Positions 15,521 to 23,930 of a DNA stretch of 64,000 nucleotides are shown piece by piece. Every line of letters starts with the position of its first letter. Within the stretch, counting starts at the first letter, position 1. Origin of the DNA: Saprospiraceae bacterium (GTDB taxonomy: Bacteria; Bacteroidota; Bacteroidia; Chitinophagales; Saprospiraceae); NCBI GenBank assembly GCA_028285545.1, contig JANQPA010000014.1, positions 62,001 to 126,000 of the forward strand, read 5' to 3'. The notes below the pieces were generated by a model. That model searched no databases. It saw nothing but the letters and a program-made list of their open reading frames with translations, and had not been told where the DNA came from. The translations under genes were made by a program, and so were the position numbers.

Positions 15521-15932
15521 TATCCGGGAAATATGGTTTTAATTTTTGAATTAAAACGGCAGGAGCTGTAACCGTTTTGTTAGAAGTGCTATCTACAAAG
15601 CATAATCTTACTGTACCTCCGTTTACCAATTTATTTTTTTCGTTAAATATTTCAACATGGAAGGTGATGAACTTACCGGGTAGTTCCCTCAAACTGGTCT
15701 TAATGCAAAGCAATTCATCATAATAGGCCGGTCTAACATAGCGGCATTTCAAACTGGTAACCGGCATTAAGACTTTTAGTTCATCCTCCATTTCTCGATA
15801 GGTAAAATCGAGTGACCGAAGCATTTCCACCCGCCCAATTTCATAATATTTGGCATAATGGCCATAATAAAGGTATCCCATCTTATCAGTTTCCGCATAC
15901 CTTACTCTCTTATGGAATTCATGTTCGTACAT
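15507..15932 (-). CDS. Acyl-CoA thioesterase, YbgC/FadM (hot-dog) family
   Basis: A 141-residue single hot-dog domain protein. The N-terminal VRYAETDKMGYLYYGHYAKY segment contains the conserved Asp (residue 16) and the G-x-x-Y-x-x-HY pattern of 4-hydroxybenzoyl-CoA thioesterase-like YbgC/FadM enzymes, followed by the strand-rich half (LKCRYVRPAYYDELL). It hydrolyses acyl-CoA thioesters in the cytoplasm; the preferred acyl group cannot be read from sequence. It starts 5 bp after the arginine deiminase stop and overlaps BrkB by 14 bp, firmly inside the operon. Confidence 0.87.
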   Translation of the reverse strand: MYEHEFHKRVRYAETDKMGYLYYGHYAKYYEIGRVEMLRSLDFTYREMEDELKVLMPVTSLKCRYVRPAYYDELLCIKTSLRELPGKFITFHVEIFNEKNKLVNGGTVRLCFVDSTSNKTVTAPAVLIQKLKPYFPDSETP

Positions 15933-15937
15933 AAATA

Positions 15938-17203
15938 TTATATTTTTCCTCTTTCAATAGGGCAGGTCATACAGTGAGAACCGCCTCTTGCTCTTGACAA
16001 TTCATTGGAAGGCAGGGTGATAATTGTATTTTCAATCTCCTCTACGTTGAGTTTTCCCTTTTCTGCTTTTTTCAATAATTCGGTGGCATGAATGACCTGA
16101 TAGCCTGCCTCCTCAAAGGCTTTTTCTGTTCTGGGATTGCGATCATAAGTAACTGCTACACCTGGTTTTAGGGCAACCAAATTACAACCATCCGTCCATT
16201 GTTCCCTTTCCTGGTAGGGTGTTTCCCCATTTCCACTCCAAATAAACTCAATATTACCACTGATTTCATTTTTCAAAAATTCGCTTAAACTACTATAAAT
16301 TGCGGTTGATCCATTCTGGCGCATTACCTCAACATTAGAGCCTAATCCATCTCCAATAATTGGTTTAAAAGCCACAAAATGATCATGATTAATTTGAGTG
16401 AATATGGTATCCAGGTGCATGTAGGATCGATCATTGGGAATATTAACCTGGACAACATTTGAAATGGCATCTTTTTCAAACAAAACCTTAGTCAAGGACT
16501 TGATGGCATGGGCAGAAGTCCGCTCGCTGCAACCGATTAAAAGATAATCCTCATTAAGGATCATGGCATCACCTCCTTCTAAGGAAACCACCTCACCTTT
16601 TCTGCTGGGAGGAAAAAGATCAACATGGTTTAGATTGATTAATTTTTTCTCTTCCTGTAGCTGATCGAACATCGGATGGGCATGCATGATGAAGCGCGTA
16701 AGGAAATTTTCCCGGAATCGGGCCTCTTTAGCTGCTTTGGTAATGATCAGGTGTTCATTGACCGTTACAGCAATATCTCTGGTGAATATAAAATTGGGGA
16801 TTGGATCAAATAAAATGTAATCCTCTTCCGGGTAATATCCACTGATAAGTACCTCTGCCAGGTTTTGGGCAGGTAAAGCTTTAAGGGTATCTTTTACCGA
16901 AGAGGGAAGTTCTTCATAATCGATGATCAGATCAATCATCTCCTCTTTGGCCTCTTCCTTATGGTTTAAGGCCTGTGACAATAAAGTGGTCGTTTCAAAA
17001 ACATTTTCTTCTCCAAGAAAGAGTTTTAAAACTCGGGTAAAAACATCGTGTTCTTCCTGCATTAGAGGCAGGTAAACGATATCGTCAAATAAAAGTTCCT
17101 CGGATCTTTTTGGTGTTATTCTGGAAATTCCAGTGTTAGGTCTGTGTACAATTACTTTTTTAAGCGGTCCTATTTCAGATGAAACGTTGATTAGGGTATC
17201 CAT
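15938..17203 (-). CDS. arcA: Arginine deiminase
   Basis: A 421-residue protein with the full arginine deiminase plan (L-arginine to citrulline and ammonia). Visible active-site elements: PNFIFTRD (residues 137-143), EGGD (209-212), HLD (263-265) and the C-terminal nucleophile in GGSHCMTCPI (Cys411). The length and the N-terminal LKKVIVHRP are typical of bacterial ArcA. No ornithine carbamoyltransferase, carbamate kinase or arginine/ornithine antiporter is adjacent, so this is not the classical fermentative arc operon. It lies 6 bp after the FAD oxidoreductase and 5 bp before the thioesterase. Nitrogen recovery from arginine or guanidino compounds is a plausible but unproven role here. Confidence 0.93.
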   Translation of the reverse strand: MDTLINVSSEIGPLKKVIVHRPNTGISRITPKRSEELLFDDIVYLPLMQEEHDVFTRVLKLFLGEENVFETTTLLSQALNHKEEAKEEMIDLIIDYEELPSSVKDTLKALPAQNLAEVLISGYYPEEDYILFDPIPNFIFTRDIAVTVNEHLIITKAAKEARFRENFLTRFIMHAHPMFDQLQEEKKLINLNHVDLFPPSRKGEVVSLEGGDAMILNEDYLLIGCSERTSAHAIKSLTKVLFEKDAISNVVQVNIPNDRSYMHLDTIFTQINHDHFVAFKPIIGDGLGSNVEVMRQNGSTAIYSSLSEFLKNEISGNIEFIWSGNGETPYQEREQWTDGCNLVALKPGVAVTYDRNPRTEKAFEEAGYQVIHATELLKKAEKGKLNVEEIENTIITLPSNELSRARGGSHCMTCPIERGKI

Positions 17204-17209
17204 ACAAGG

Positions 17210-18352
17210 TTAAATTTTCAGGATTTTTTCTATTTCGTAAATTGAATTGATTTTTCCGGCAAAGATGCAATAAAATGGTGGTTTTTTATTCAATATTGAT
17301 ATTTCAGTGGGCCTGCCATCATCAATATAATTGGCTTGAAGCTTGGATTTAATAGTAAAATAGGAAAAGAAGTAATTGATTTGGACCTTTTCGCTAAAAT
17401 AATTTTTTATCTGTGCCATCATCTTTCGGTAATTAGATTTTGGCCTGGCAATACAATGATTACAAATGCTGGTAAAATTAGGTGAACAATCCTTAATTTC
17501 ATTCATGCAATCGAAATGGGGAAGGTTTTCATAACTAACTTTGTGATGAGTATAGGCAACAGATGATAGAGATAATAAATCGGATCGACCATAAGGCATG
17601 ATCGAAGCAAACTGTCCATCCATTATGGTCAAGCCCATATTTTTCACTTGGGGAGAACTGACAAAAGCGATTTCCGAAATTTCATGAGATAGCTTTAATT
17701 CCGGAAGATCAAATAGTTGATTTATGGAATTGCTTCCAGCATATGTTGCGTTAATTACCTGATCGGCATAAACGGTATAAGTTTTTTCCAGAGCTAAATC
17801 ATGTAATTTAAGTTGCCAGACCCCGGAATGACCATCGGCACTGAGAACTTTATGGAATAATTTAATCGAAATAGAAGTAGCGTAAGATTTGATTCGCTGC
17901 TGGTAATAGTTTGCAATTAAAATTGGATCAAAACTGTATTCGACTGTTTTATAAACTCGCTCCAATCTGTCTGTATTAAATAGAGATAAATCGGTAGGAT
18001 CTTCATACGGAAGACCGATGTAATCACAAAATCGTTCAAATTGCTGGCTATCTGTAAAAGAGGCATATCGATCAATGCCATAATATTTTTGAAAGCTAAA
18101 GTTTATAAAATCCTTGTGATCAGTAGTGAATCGGACCTTGTTTTCGTCCGACATTAAAGCCGTTGCCACACTTCTGGGATAGTGATATCCACCATGAAGC
18201 CGAGCCTGATTTACAATGGATGCCTTTTGAAATAGCTTTTTCTCTTTTTCTACCAATGCAACCTTAAGCCCTTTCTCAGCTAAAAAGATGGCGGCATAAA
18301 CTCCAAATAAGCCCCCTCCAATTATTAAGAAATCATACTTTTCTGTCGGCAT
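17210..18352 (-). CDS. FAD-dependent oxidoreductase (DAO family)
   Basis: A 380-residue flavoprotein. It begins with a Rossmann dinucleotide motif (FLIIGGGLFGVYAA, residues 8-21) and the acidic end of the second strand (VALVEKE), then QARLHGGYHYPRS, a pattern seen in D-amino-acid-oxidase-like enzymes, and a later VINATYAGSN that fits the FAD domain. The C-terminus is shorter than in many DAO enzymes but no frameshift is evident. Substrate is unknown: an amine, amino acid or alpha-hydroxy acid is typical of the family. It is encoded 7 bp after the aldo/keto reductase and 6 bp before arginine deiminase, so the three may act on one metabolite. Confidence 0.8.
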   Translation of the reverse strand: MPTEKYDFLIIGGGLFGVYAAIFLAEKGLKVALVEKEKKLFQKASIVNQARLHGGYHYPRSVATALMSDENKVRFTTDHKDFINFSFQKYYGIDRYASFTDSQQFERFCDYIGLPYEDPTDLSLFNTDRLERVYKTVEYSFDPILIANYYQQRIKSYATSISIKLFHKVLSADGHSGVWQLKLHDLALEKTYTVYADQVINATYAGSNSINQLFDLPELKLSHEISEIAFVSSPQVKNMGLTIMDGQFASIMPYGRSDLLSLSSVAYTHHKVSYENLPHFDCMNEIKDCSPNFTSICNHCIARPKSNYRKMMAQIKNYFSEKVQINYFFSYFTIKSKLQANYIDDGRPTEISILNKKPPFYCIFAGKINSIYEIEKILKI

Positions 18353-18359
18353 TCATCTA

Positions 18360-19292
18360 TTAATTTGGATTGGATAATCTCTCTAAATCATTAAAAACAT
18401 CCAGATAATCATTCTCATTTAGAATATTATAAAAATCTATACTTTCCTTCAATTGATCAAGCTTAGAAGGCCCCAAAAGGATTCCGTTAATATCAGGACT
18501 ATAATATGAAAATATCATTCCTAATTGATTCATTGTAATGAGAGGAGGACGGGAATTATTTTCATTTGCTCTTTTTAATGCAAGAGATAATTCCTGTGAC
18601 CAGTGCTTAATTGTTTCCGTTTTTACTCCTCTAACAACCAGGGAACTCTGGTCATGGTATGTATCGGTATTTAATTTGACGCCACCTGCATTAATTCCGT
18701 ATGTATAGAAACATCTTCTTCCATGAAAATCAGGATATCTGTGAAAATCAGATTTAATGATATTGTGTTTTATTTGAATGTTAAAGTCAAATTTGAATTC
18801 CTGATTTATGGTAGAATAGATTTCTGGGCTTTTTATTCCGGATAAGCCAATGGCTAGATGTTGTTCTTTGATGATTTGAAAGGCTTCAAAGGTTTCCCTT
18901 ATTTGGGCATCTTGTTTCCGGTTATCCCAGTGAACCATAAAGCAATCCAGGTTTTCCTGAAACTTATTCAGATAATCCTGCAAATTCATAATCAGAAAGC
19001 TTTTGCTTAAATTATGATCAGGAGTTTTTAGGTTATTTAAGCTGCCAATTTTCATGTTGACCTTTAAATCCTTGATTTGGTGGGTCTGTATCCACTCCAA
19101 AAGGAGGGATTCTGCCATTCGGAAGTGTTGAGGATTTTTATCAATGGGATAATTAGTAGCACAATCTACCTGGCGATACCCTTGCTCATAGAAATGATCT
19201 AAAAGGTTGAAACAATGGTTTTTTTCTATTGTCCAGGCCCACATGGCCGTCCCCAGCATTAAATTGGGAAGCTTAGTTGAATTATTATTCAT
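18360..19292 (-). CDS. Aldo/keto reductase family protein
   Basis: A 310-residue TIM-barrel oxidoreductase of the AKR family. LGTAMWAW opens the first strand, and the catalytic tetrad can be placed as Asp43 (VDCATNYP), Tyr48, Lys81 (NMKIG) and His121 (MVHWD). NAD(P)H binding near the C-terminus is suggested by GILLGPSKLDQLKE. Cytoplasmic; substrate unknown. Its start overlaps the glycosyltransferase gene by 8 bp, indicating translational coupling. Confidence 0.82.
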   Translation of the reverse strand: MNNNSTKLPNLMLGTAMWAWTIEKNHCFNLLDHFYEQGYRQVDCATNYPIDKNPQHFRMAESLLLEWIQTHQIKDLKVNMKIGSLNNLKTPDHNLSKSFLIMNLQDYLNKFQENLDCFMVHWDNRKQDAQIRETFEAFQIIKEQHLAIGLSGIKSPEIYSTINQEFKFDFNIQIKHNIIKSDFHRYPDFHGRRCFYTYGINAGGVKLNTDTYHDQSSLVVRGVKTETIKHWSQELSLALKRANENNSRPPLITMNQLGMIFSYYSPDINGILLGPSKLDQLKESIDFYNILNENDYLDVFNDLERLSNPN

Positions 19293-20019
19293 TTATTGGC
19301 AGCGGCTTTTTCTTTTTCAATTCAATCATAGACCGGATGTATCGCTTGGCAAGTGGAAGAATTTTCACCTTGCTGCTACTGGTGTCATCAGTCCAGGTGA
19401 TGGGAAGTTCTTTGATTTTAAGATTGAGCCATTCTCCGACGGTGAGTAATTCTGTCGAAAAAAACCAGCCATCATTTTCGGCACCCACCTGGCGAAGCTT
19501 GGGGTAGATTTCTCTTTTTAAAAATTTAAAACCGCACATGCCATCTGAAAACTGCACTCCCAAATATAATTTTAAGAGCTTATTGAAAATCCTGGAAGCG
19601 ACTTCTCTTTTGAAAGGGCGATTAATGACCTTTGAATTAGGATGAAGCCTGCTGCCATAAACAAGGTCATAATTTTCTACTGCAATAGCCTCATAGACTT
19701 CTAAAAAATGCGGTAAGTCGGTGGCCAAATCTAAATCCATATAACCCACAATATCTGCCTGCGACTGCCCCCAAGAGGTTTTTAAGGCCAGGCCAACCCC
19801 TCTTTTGGGAACCGCAACCAAATTAATTTCCTGATGTTCTTCTGACAGGGTAGTGGCAATTTCTCGGGTTTTATCCGTTGAACCATTATCTGCAATTGTG
19901 ATTTGCCAATCGGATCGATTGGGGAAATGTTGTTGGATAAAAAAATAAAGGGTTTTGACATTTTTTTCCAGTGTTTCTTCCTCATTTAGTACTGGAATGG
20001 TGATATCAAAACTTTTCAT
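19285..20019 (-). CDS. Glycosyltransferase family 2 (polyprenyl-phosphate type)
   Basis: A 244-residue GT-A fold enzyme and the first gene of the six-gene operon. Features: SFDITIPVLNEEETL at the start, ITIADNGSTDKT, the DxD-containing YMDLDLATDLP, and FSDGMCGFKFLKRE. There are no C-terminal membrane spans. It most resembles dolichyl/polyprenyl-phosphate sugar transferases. Sugar donor and acceptor are unknown. Its presence upstream of redox and arginine enzymes suggests the operon modifies a sugar or envelope metabolite, but this is inference. Confidence 0.85.
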   Translation of the reverse strand: MKSFDITIPVLNEEETLEKNVKTLYFFIQQHFPNRSDWQITIADNGSTDKTREIATTLSEEHQEINLVAVPKRGVGLALKTSWGQSQADIVGYMDLDLATDLPHFLEVYEAIAVENYDLVYGSRLHPNSKVINRPFKREVASRIFNKLLKLYLGVQFSDGMCGFKFLKREIYPKLRQVGAENDGWFFSTELLTVGEWLNLKIKELPITWTDDTSSSKVKILPLAKRYIRSMIELKKKKPLPINE

Positions 20020-20182
20020 AGATCGATTTTGTAATGATTGGTATAGTTTTTTTATGATTTCTGAGCTATATTGCGAAGGTAAATGAAATTTTCTTTATTT
20101 ACAGTGATAAGTAGTGTGATGCTGTTTCATTTTTATAGAGGAGATTTTTGTTTTTGAAATTGAATATTATCGACATAATTTT

Positions 20183-21214
20183 ATGGATGAATCTAATTTT
20201 CAAGTAAAAAAGAAGTCTTTCTGGGAACGTCCGGAAGGGGTTACGGGAATGATCTTTTTGACGGGGCTGGCGATTGGTGGTGGATATCTAATTTATTCTA
20301 TTTGGCCGATTTTGCTTGGTGCTGTTTCAAATATTGTTACCCTTACTGCTCTATTATTGGCTCTGGGAGCCATATTGTATATGGTACTGGATCCTAAAAC
20401 TAGAAATCTGGTATGGTATTTTTATAAGAGTGTTATGAGGTGGATTACAGGTATTTTTGTGAATATTGATCCGATCGGTATTCTAAAATCCTATGTAGAA
20501 AATCTAAAAGATAACCTGCGCAAGATGAACAGGCAAATTAGCCAGTTGCGCGGGCAGATGCACAAGTTGAAAGAAATTATTTACAATAATAAAAAGGATA
20601 TCCAAAGCAATTTGGAATTGGCCAGTAAAGCCAAAGCCAGCGACAAGCGAGCAGTAATGATTTTGAAGTCTAGAAAAGCGGGTCGTTTGAAGGAATCAAA
20701 TATGAGGCTGGAAGATTTGTACAAAAAAATGGAAGTACTCTACAGAGTGCTTACACGGATGTACGAGAATTCTCAGATCCTGATGGAAGATATTAAAGAC
20801 CAGGTCGAGGTGAAAGAGCAAGAGCGTAAAGCTATTCACGCAAGTCATAACGCCATGAATTCCGCCATGAGTATCATTTCAGGTGATCCGGACAAAAGAG
20901 CCATGTTTGATGCTGCGATGGAAGCGGTAGCTGAGGACGTTAGTAAAAAAGTGGGAGAAATGGAACGCTTTATGGAAATGTCTTCAAGTTTTATGGACTC
21001 TGTAGATCTGCAAAACGGGATCTTTGAAGAAAAAGGCCTGAAAATGTTAGAAGAGTGGGAAAGAGAAGGAGCTTCTTTAATCTTGGGAGAAGAAAAAGAT
21101 TCTCTGCTTCTGGAAGCCAATGATGATTCCAATGTCCTGGATTTGAATGCTCCGCTTAAGGAAAGAGTTAGAGAACAAGGACACCGGAATCAATATGATA
21201 CTTTTTTTGAATAG
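20183..21214 (+). CDS. Membrane protein with long coiled coil, unknown function
   Basis: A 343-residue protein I do not recognise as a named family. It has two adjacent membrane segments (about 21-45 and 49-69), then a basic loop and a long charged, Leu/Met-heptad-rich coiled coil (about 100-220), and a C-terminal acidic segment. The coiled coil (KDNLRKMNRQISQLRGQM) recalls PspA/IM30-like proteins, but the membrane anchor is not a PspA feature. It is divergent from the glycosyltransferase operon (163-bp gap) and ended by a strong terminator. Confidence 0.6.
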   Translation: MDESNFQVKKKSFWERPEGVTGMIFLTGLAIGGGYLIYSIWPILLGAVSNIVTLTALLLALGAILYMVLDPKTRNLVWYFYKSVMRWITGIFVNIDPIGILKSYVENLKDNLRKMNRQISQLRGQMHKLKEIIYNNKKDIQSNLELASKAKASDKRAVMILKSRKAGRLKESNMRLEDLYKKMEVLYRVLTRMYENSQILMEDIKDQVEVKEQERKAIHASHNAMNSAMSIISGDPDKRAMFDAAMEAVAEDVSKKVGEMERFMEMSSSFMDSVDLQNGIFEEKGLKMLEEWEREGASLILGEEKDSLLLEANDDSNVLDLNAPLKERVREQGHRNQYDTFFE

Positions 21215-21224
21215 AATTATTTTT

Positions 21225-21282
21225 AAAATTATAACAAAGGGGGAGCTCCTTGGCGCTCCCCCTTTGTTATAATTTTTTTTTT
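21225..21282 (+). terminator. Intrinsic terminator, 22-bp perfect stem
   Basis: Arms 21225-21246 and 21255-21276 are perfectly complementary over 22 bp, including a GGGGGAGC/GCTCCCCC clamp, with an 8-nt loop and a T-run continuing to 21282. It ends the coiled-coil gene 10 bp after its stop. Confidence 0.9.
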
Positions 21283-21341
21283 ACTATATAACTTAACATT
21301 TCTTTTATAATATACTTCAGAGAACCTACGTTCAGGTTTTC

Positions 21342-21893
21342 ATGAAGCAGCTATTATTATTTCTATCTATTTGTTTATTTAGCTGGACTTCGGGATTTTC
21401 CCAATCTTATGACCTAACCGCAGGTATGCGGATGGGGACAGACTGGGGACTTTCTACCCAAATCAGGGTGGCCAAAAAGGTTACCATAGAAGGGATTTTA
21501 CAGTCCAGTTTACAGCGCGAAGAGATCTTACTTACTGCTCTGGTGGAACAACACAATCCCCTAATCACCAGAAGACTGAATGTTTATTACGGTATTGGCC
21601 TTCACAAAGGCTGGATCAATAGTGATCCTGAAATTAATTTAGAAAATCCGGCAGGAGTTACTATGATTGCCGGACTTGAATTTACAATCGCTAAATTGAA
21701 CTTATCCTATGACATTAAACCTGCTGTCAATATTGCTGGCGGAGAAAGACGCTTTTACACTCAATCGGGGATCAGTATGCGTTATGTTATTGCCAAAAAG
21801 AACAGCATTTTTAAAGTGGATAAGAAAAAACAACGGGAACGCCGAAAACGTCAAAGACTAAAAGCAAAAGAAAAAAGAAAAAAGAATAGATAA
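21342..21893 (+). CDS. Exported beta-rich protein with strongly basic C-terminal tail
   Basis: A 183-residue protein. The N-terminus is a clear signal peptide (LLLFLSICLFSW, ending GFSQS), and the middle has amphipathic beta strands like a small outer-membrane barrel (LNVYYGIGLHKGW, LNLSYDIKPAVNIAGG). The last ~25 residues are almost only Lys and Arg with a few Gln/Glu/Ala (KKKQRERRKRQRLK and onward). Such a polybasic end is unusual in an exported protein and may bind nucleic acid, LPS or an acidic polymer, though nothing in the sequence shows which. No family recognised. Confidence 0.6.
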   Translation: MKQLLLFLSICLFSWTSGFSQSYDLTAGMRMGTDWGLSTQIRVAKKVTIEGILQSSLQREEILLTALVEQHNPLITRRLNVYYGIGLHKGWINSDPEINLENPAGVTMIAGLEFTIAKLNLSYDIKPAVNIAGGERRFYTQSGISMRYVIAKKNSIFKVDKKKQRERRKRQRLKAKEKRKKNR

Positions 21894-21959
21894 AACCAGG
21901 CTTCCTGAAATTTACCCTAATAATAGCTCTGCTTTGTGTTGGTTCGTAATTGGATAATC

Positions 21960-22003
21960 GTTGATAGTTGTTAGTTGACAGGATTTAACTAACAACTATC
22001 AAC
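21960..22003. terminator. 17-bp hairpin with an extra repeat copy at the prpE 3' end
   Basis: Arms 21960-21976 and 21987-22003 pair perfectly over 17 bp with a 10-nt loop. A further direct copy of the right arm (AACTAACAACTATC type) follows up to 22020 and runs into the last codons of prpE. It separates convergent genes but lacks a clear T-run on either strand, so termination is uncertain. Confidence 0.45.
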
Positions 22004-22012
22004 TAACAACTA

Positions 22013-23890
22013 TCAACTAAATATAATTTTTTCCAACTCCCCCAAAACACTCATATCTTCAATAGTAGAAGGAGGGGTGAAGTCTTTCCGATCCGCGATG
22101 GCTCTCATGATCTTTCTTAATATTTTTCCAGAACGTGTCTTGGGTAGTCGCTCAGCAATCAATACCTTTTTAAAAGAAGCTACAGGTCCAATTGCTTTCC
22201 GTACCATTTGAATGAGTTCTTTTTGAATTAACTCATGATCAAGGGTATTAACTCCTGTTTTTAAAACTACAAAACCAACAGGAATTTGGCCCTTGAGAGC
22301 ATCTTCAATACCTACCACAGCACATTCTGCAACTGAAGGATGAGAAGCAACAACCTCCTCCATTGAGGCAGTAGACAGCCGATGACCTGCTACATTGATA
22401 ATATCGTCGATACGACCCGTTATGAAAAAATATCCGTCTTCATCTATATATCCACCATCCCCGGTAAAATAATACCCCGGATATGGATTTAAATAAGAAT
22501 CGATAAATCTATCTGTATCGTTCCAAAGATTAGGTAAGCATCCTGGTGCCAAAGGCAATTTTATCGCAAGTACTCCTTCCTGGTTGGCCTCCAGTCTTTG
22601 GCCATTAAGATCCAAAATCTGAATATCATAACCGCATACAGCCCTGGCTGATGAGCCAGGCTTAACGGGAAGTAATTCTATTCCGGGCATATTGGACAAC
22701 ATGGGCCATCCGGATTCTGTTTGCCACCAGTGATCAATGACAGGTATACCTAGGAGATCCTGAAGCCATTCCAAGGTGTTGACATCACATCTTTCGCCTG
22801 CTAGAAACTGGTATTTCAAAGCACTGGTGTCATATTGGGATTTGAGTTTACCCTCAGGATCTTCTTTTTTAATGGCTCGAAATGCAGTAGGAGCAGTAAA
22901 CATGACATTTACCTTATATTCTTCAATTACTCGCCAGAAGGCCCCTGCATCTGGTGTCTTGATGGGCTTGCCCTCATATAAAATGCTGGTACACCCTTGT
23001 ATCAATGGAGCATAAACGATGTAAGAATGACCTACTACCCAGCCTATATCAGAGGCAGCCCAAAACACTTCCCCTTCATGTGCATCATAAATATTGTCCA
23101 TGCTAAATTTCATAGAAACGGCATGACCTCCATTATCACGAACAACCCCTTTGGGTTTGCCAGTAGTGCCTGAGGTATACAAAATATATAGCGGATCAGT
23201 AGAATCAACAGGAACATATGAAGCGGGCTCCGCAGACTTTAACAATTCTTTCCAGTCCAAGTCCCTGCCTTCTTGCATGGGCGCCTGAATAAAATCTCTT
23301 TGAAATAAAATAACGGTATCCACTTGATGACTGGCCATTTCCAGGCCTTCATCAACTATCTTTTTGTAGTCAATGACGCGATTAATTTCCATTCCCCCAC
23401 TAGCTGTCAATAAAATTTTGGGCTTAGCATCATCAATTCTTATGGCCAGTTCATTGGGGGCAAAGCCTCCAAAAACTACAGAGTGTACAGCCCCCAGCCG
23501 TGCACAGGCGAGCATTGCAATGATCGCTTCTGGGATCATGGGCAGGTAAATAATGACCGAATCTCCTTTTTGAATCCCCTTAGCTTTCAAAACTCCAGCA
23601 AAAAGGCTAACGGCCTCCAACAATTCTTTATAGCTGTAATTCTTTTTAGTATTGGTTACCGGGCTGTCATAACACAAGGCTAGTTGATCCCCACGACCAT
23701 TCAGAACATGATAATCCAATGCCAAATAGGAAGTATTTAATTTGCCACCCCTATACCACCTATATAAACCGTTTTGATCCTTAGATAATATGGATTCTGG
23801 AAAAGAAAACCAGTCAATTTTTCTAGCTTGTTCTTCCCAAAAAGATTCTGGATTGGCAATACTTTGCTCATATAATGCCTGATAATTCAT
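22013..23890 (-). CDS. prpE: Propionyl-CoA synthetase
   Basis: A 625-residue ANL-family acyl-CoA synthetase (propionate + ATP + CoA to propionyl-CoA). It contains the AMP-binding loop YTSGTTGKPKG, the VRDNGGH segment that distinguishes PrpE from acetyl-CoA synthetase, DHWWQTE, YFTGDGG and the C-terminal catalytic lysine motif PKTRSGKILR, which is the usual site of regulatory acylation. The length agrees with PrpE (about 630). It lies 40 bp downstream of acs on the same strand and is probably co-transcribed. The pair lets the cell activate both acetate and propionate taken up by the adjacent symporter. Confidence 0.9.
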   Translation of the reverse strand: MNYQALYEQSIANPESFWEEQARKIDWFSFPESILSKDQNGLYRWYRGGKLNTSYLALDYHVLNGRGDQLALCYDSPVTNTKKNYSYKELLEAVSLFAGVLKAKGIQKGDSVIIYLPMIPEAIIAMLACARLGAVHSVVFGGFAPNELAIRIDDAKPKILLTASGGMEINRVIDYKKIVDEGLEMASHQVDTVILFQRDFIQAPMQEGRDLDWKELLKSAEPASYVPVDSTDPLYILYTSGTTGKPKGVVRDNGGHAVSMKFSMDNIYDAHEGEVFWAASDIGWVVGHSYIVYAPLIQGCTSILYEGKPIKTPDAGAFWRVIEEYKVNVMFTAPTAFRAIKKEDPEGKLKSQYDTSALKYQFLAGERCDVNTLEWLQDLLGIPVIDHWWQTESGWPMLSNMPGIELLPVKPGSSARAVCGYDIQILDLNGQRLEANQEGVLAIKLPLAPGCLPNLWNDTDRFIDSYLNPYPGYYFTGDGGYIDEDGYFFITGRIDDIINVAGHRLSTASMEEVVASHPSVAECAVVGIEDALKGQIPVGFVVLKTGVNTLDHELIQKELIQMVRKAIGPVASFKKVLIAERLPKTRSGKILRKIMRAIADRKDFTPPSTIEDMSVLGELEKIIFS

Positions 23891-23930
23891 AGGAGGTGCT
23901 TAATAATTCAGAAAAATAAAACTCACAGAT

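Noticed and set aside
15938-17203. Classical arginine deiminase (arc) fermentation operon
   Set aside because: No ornithine carbamoyltransferase, carbamate kinase or antiporter genes nearby; only the deiminase is present.
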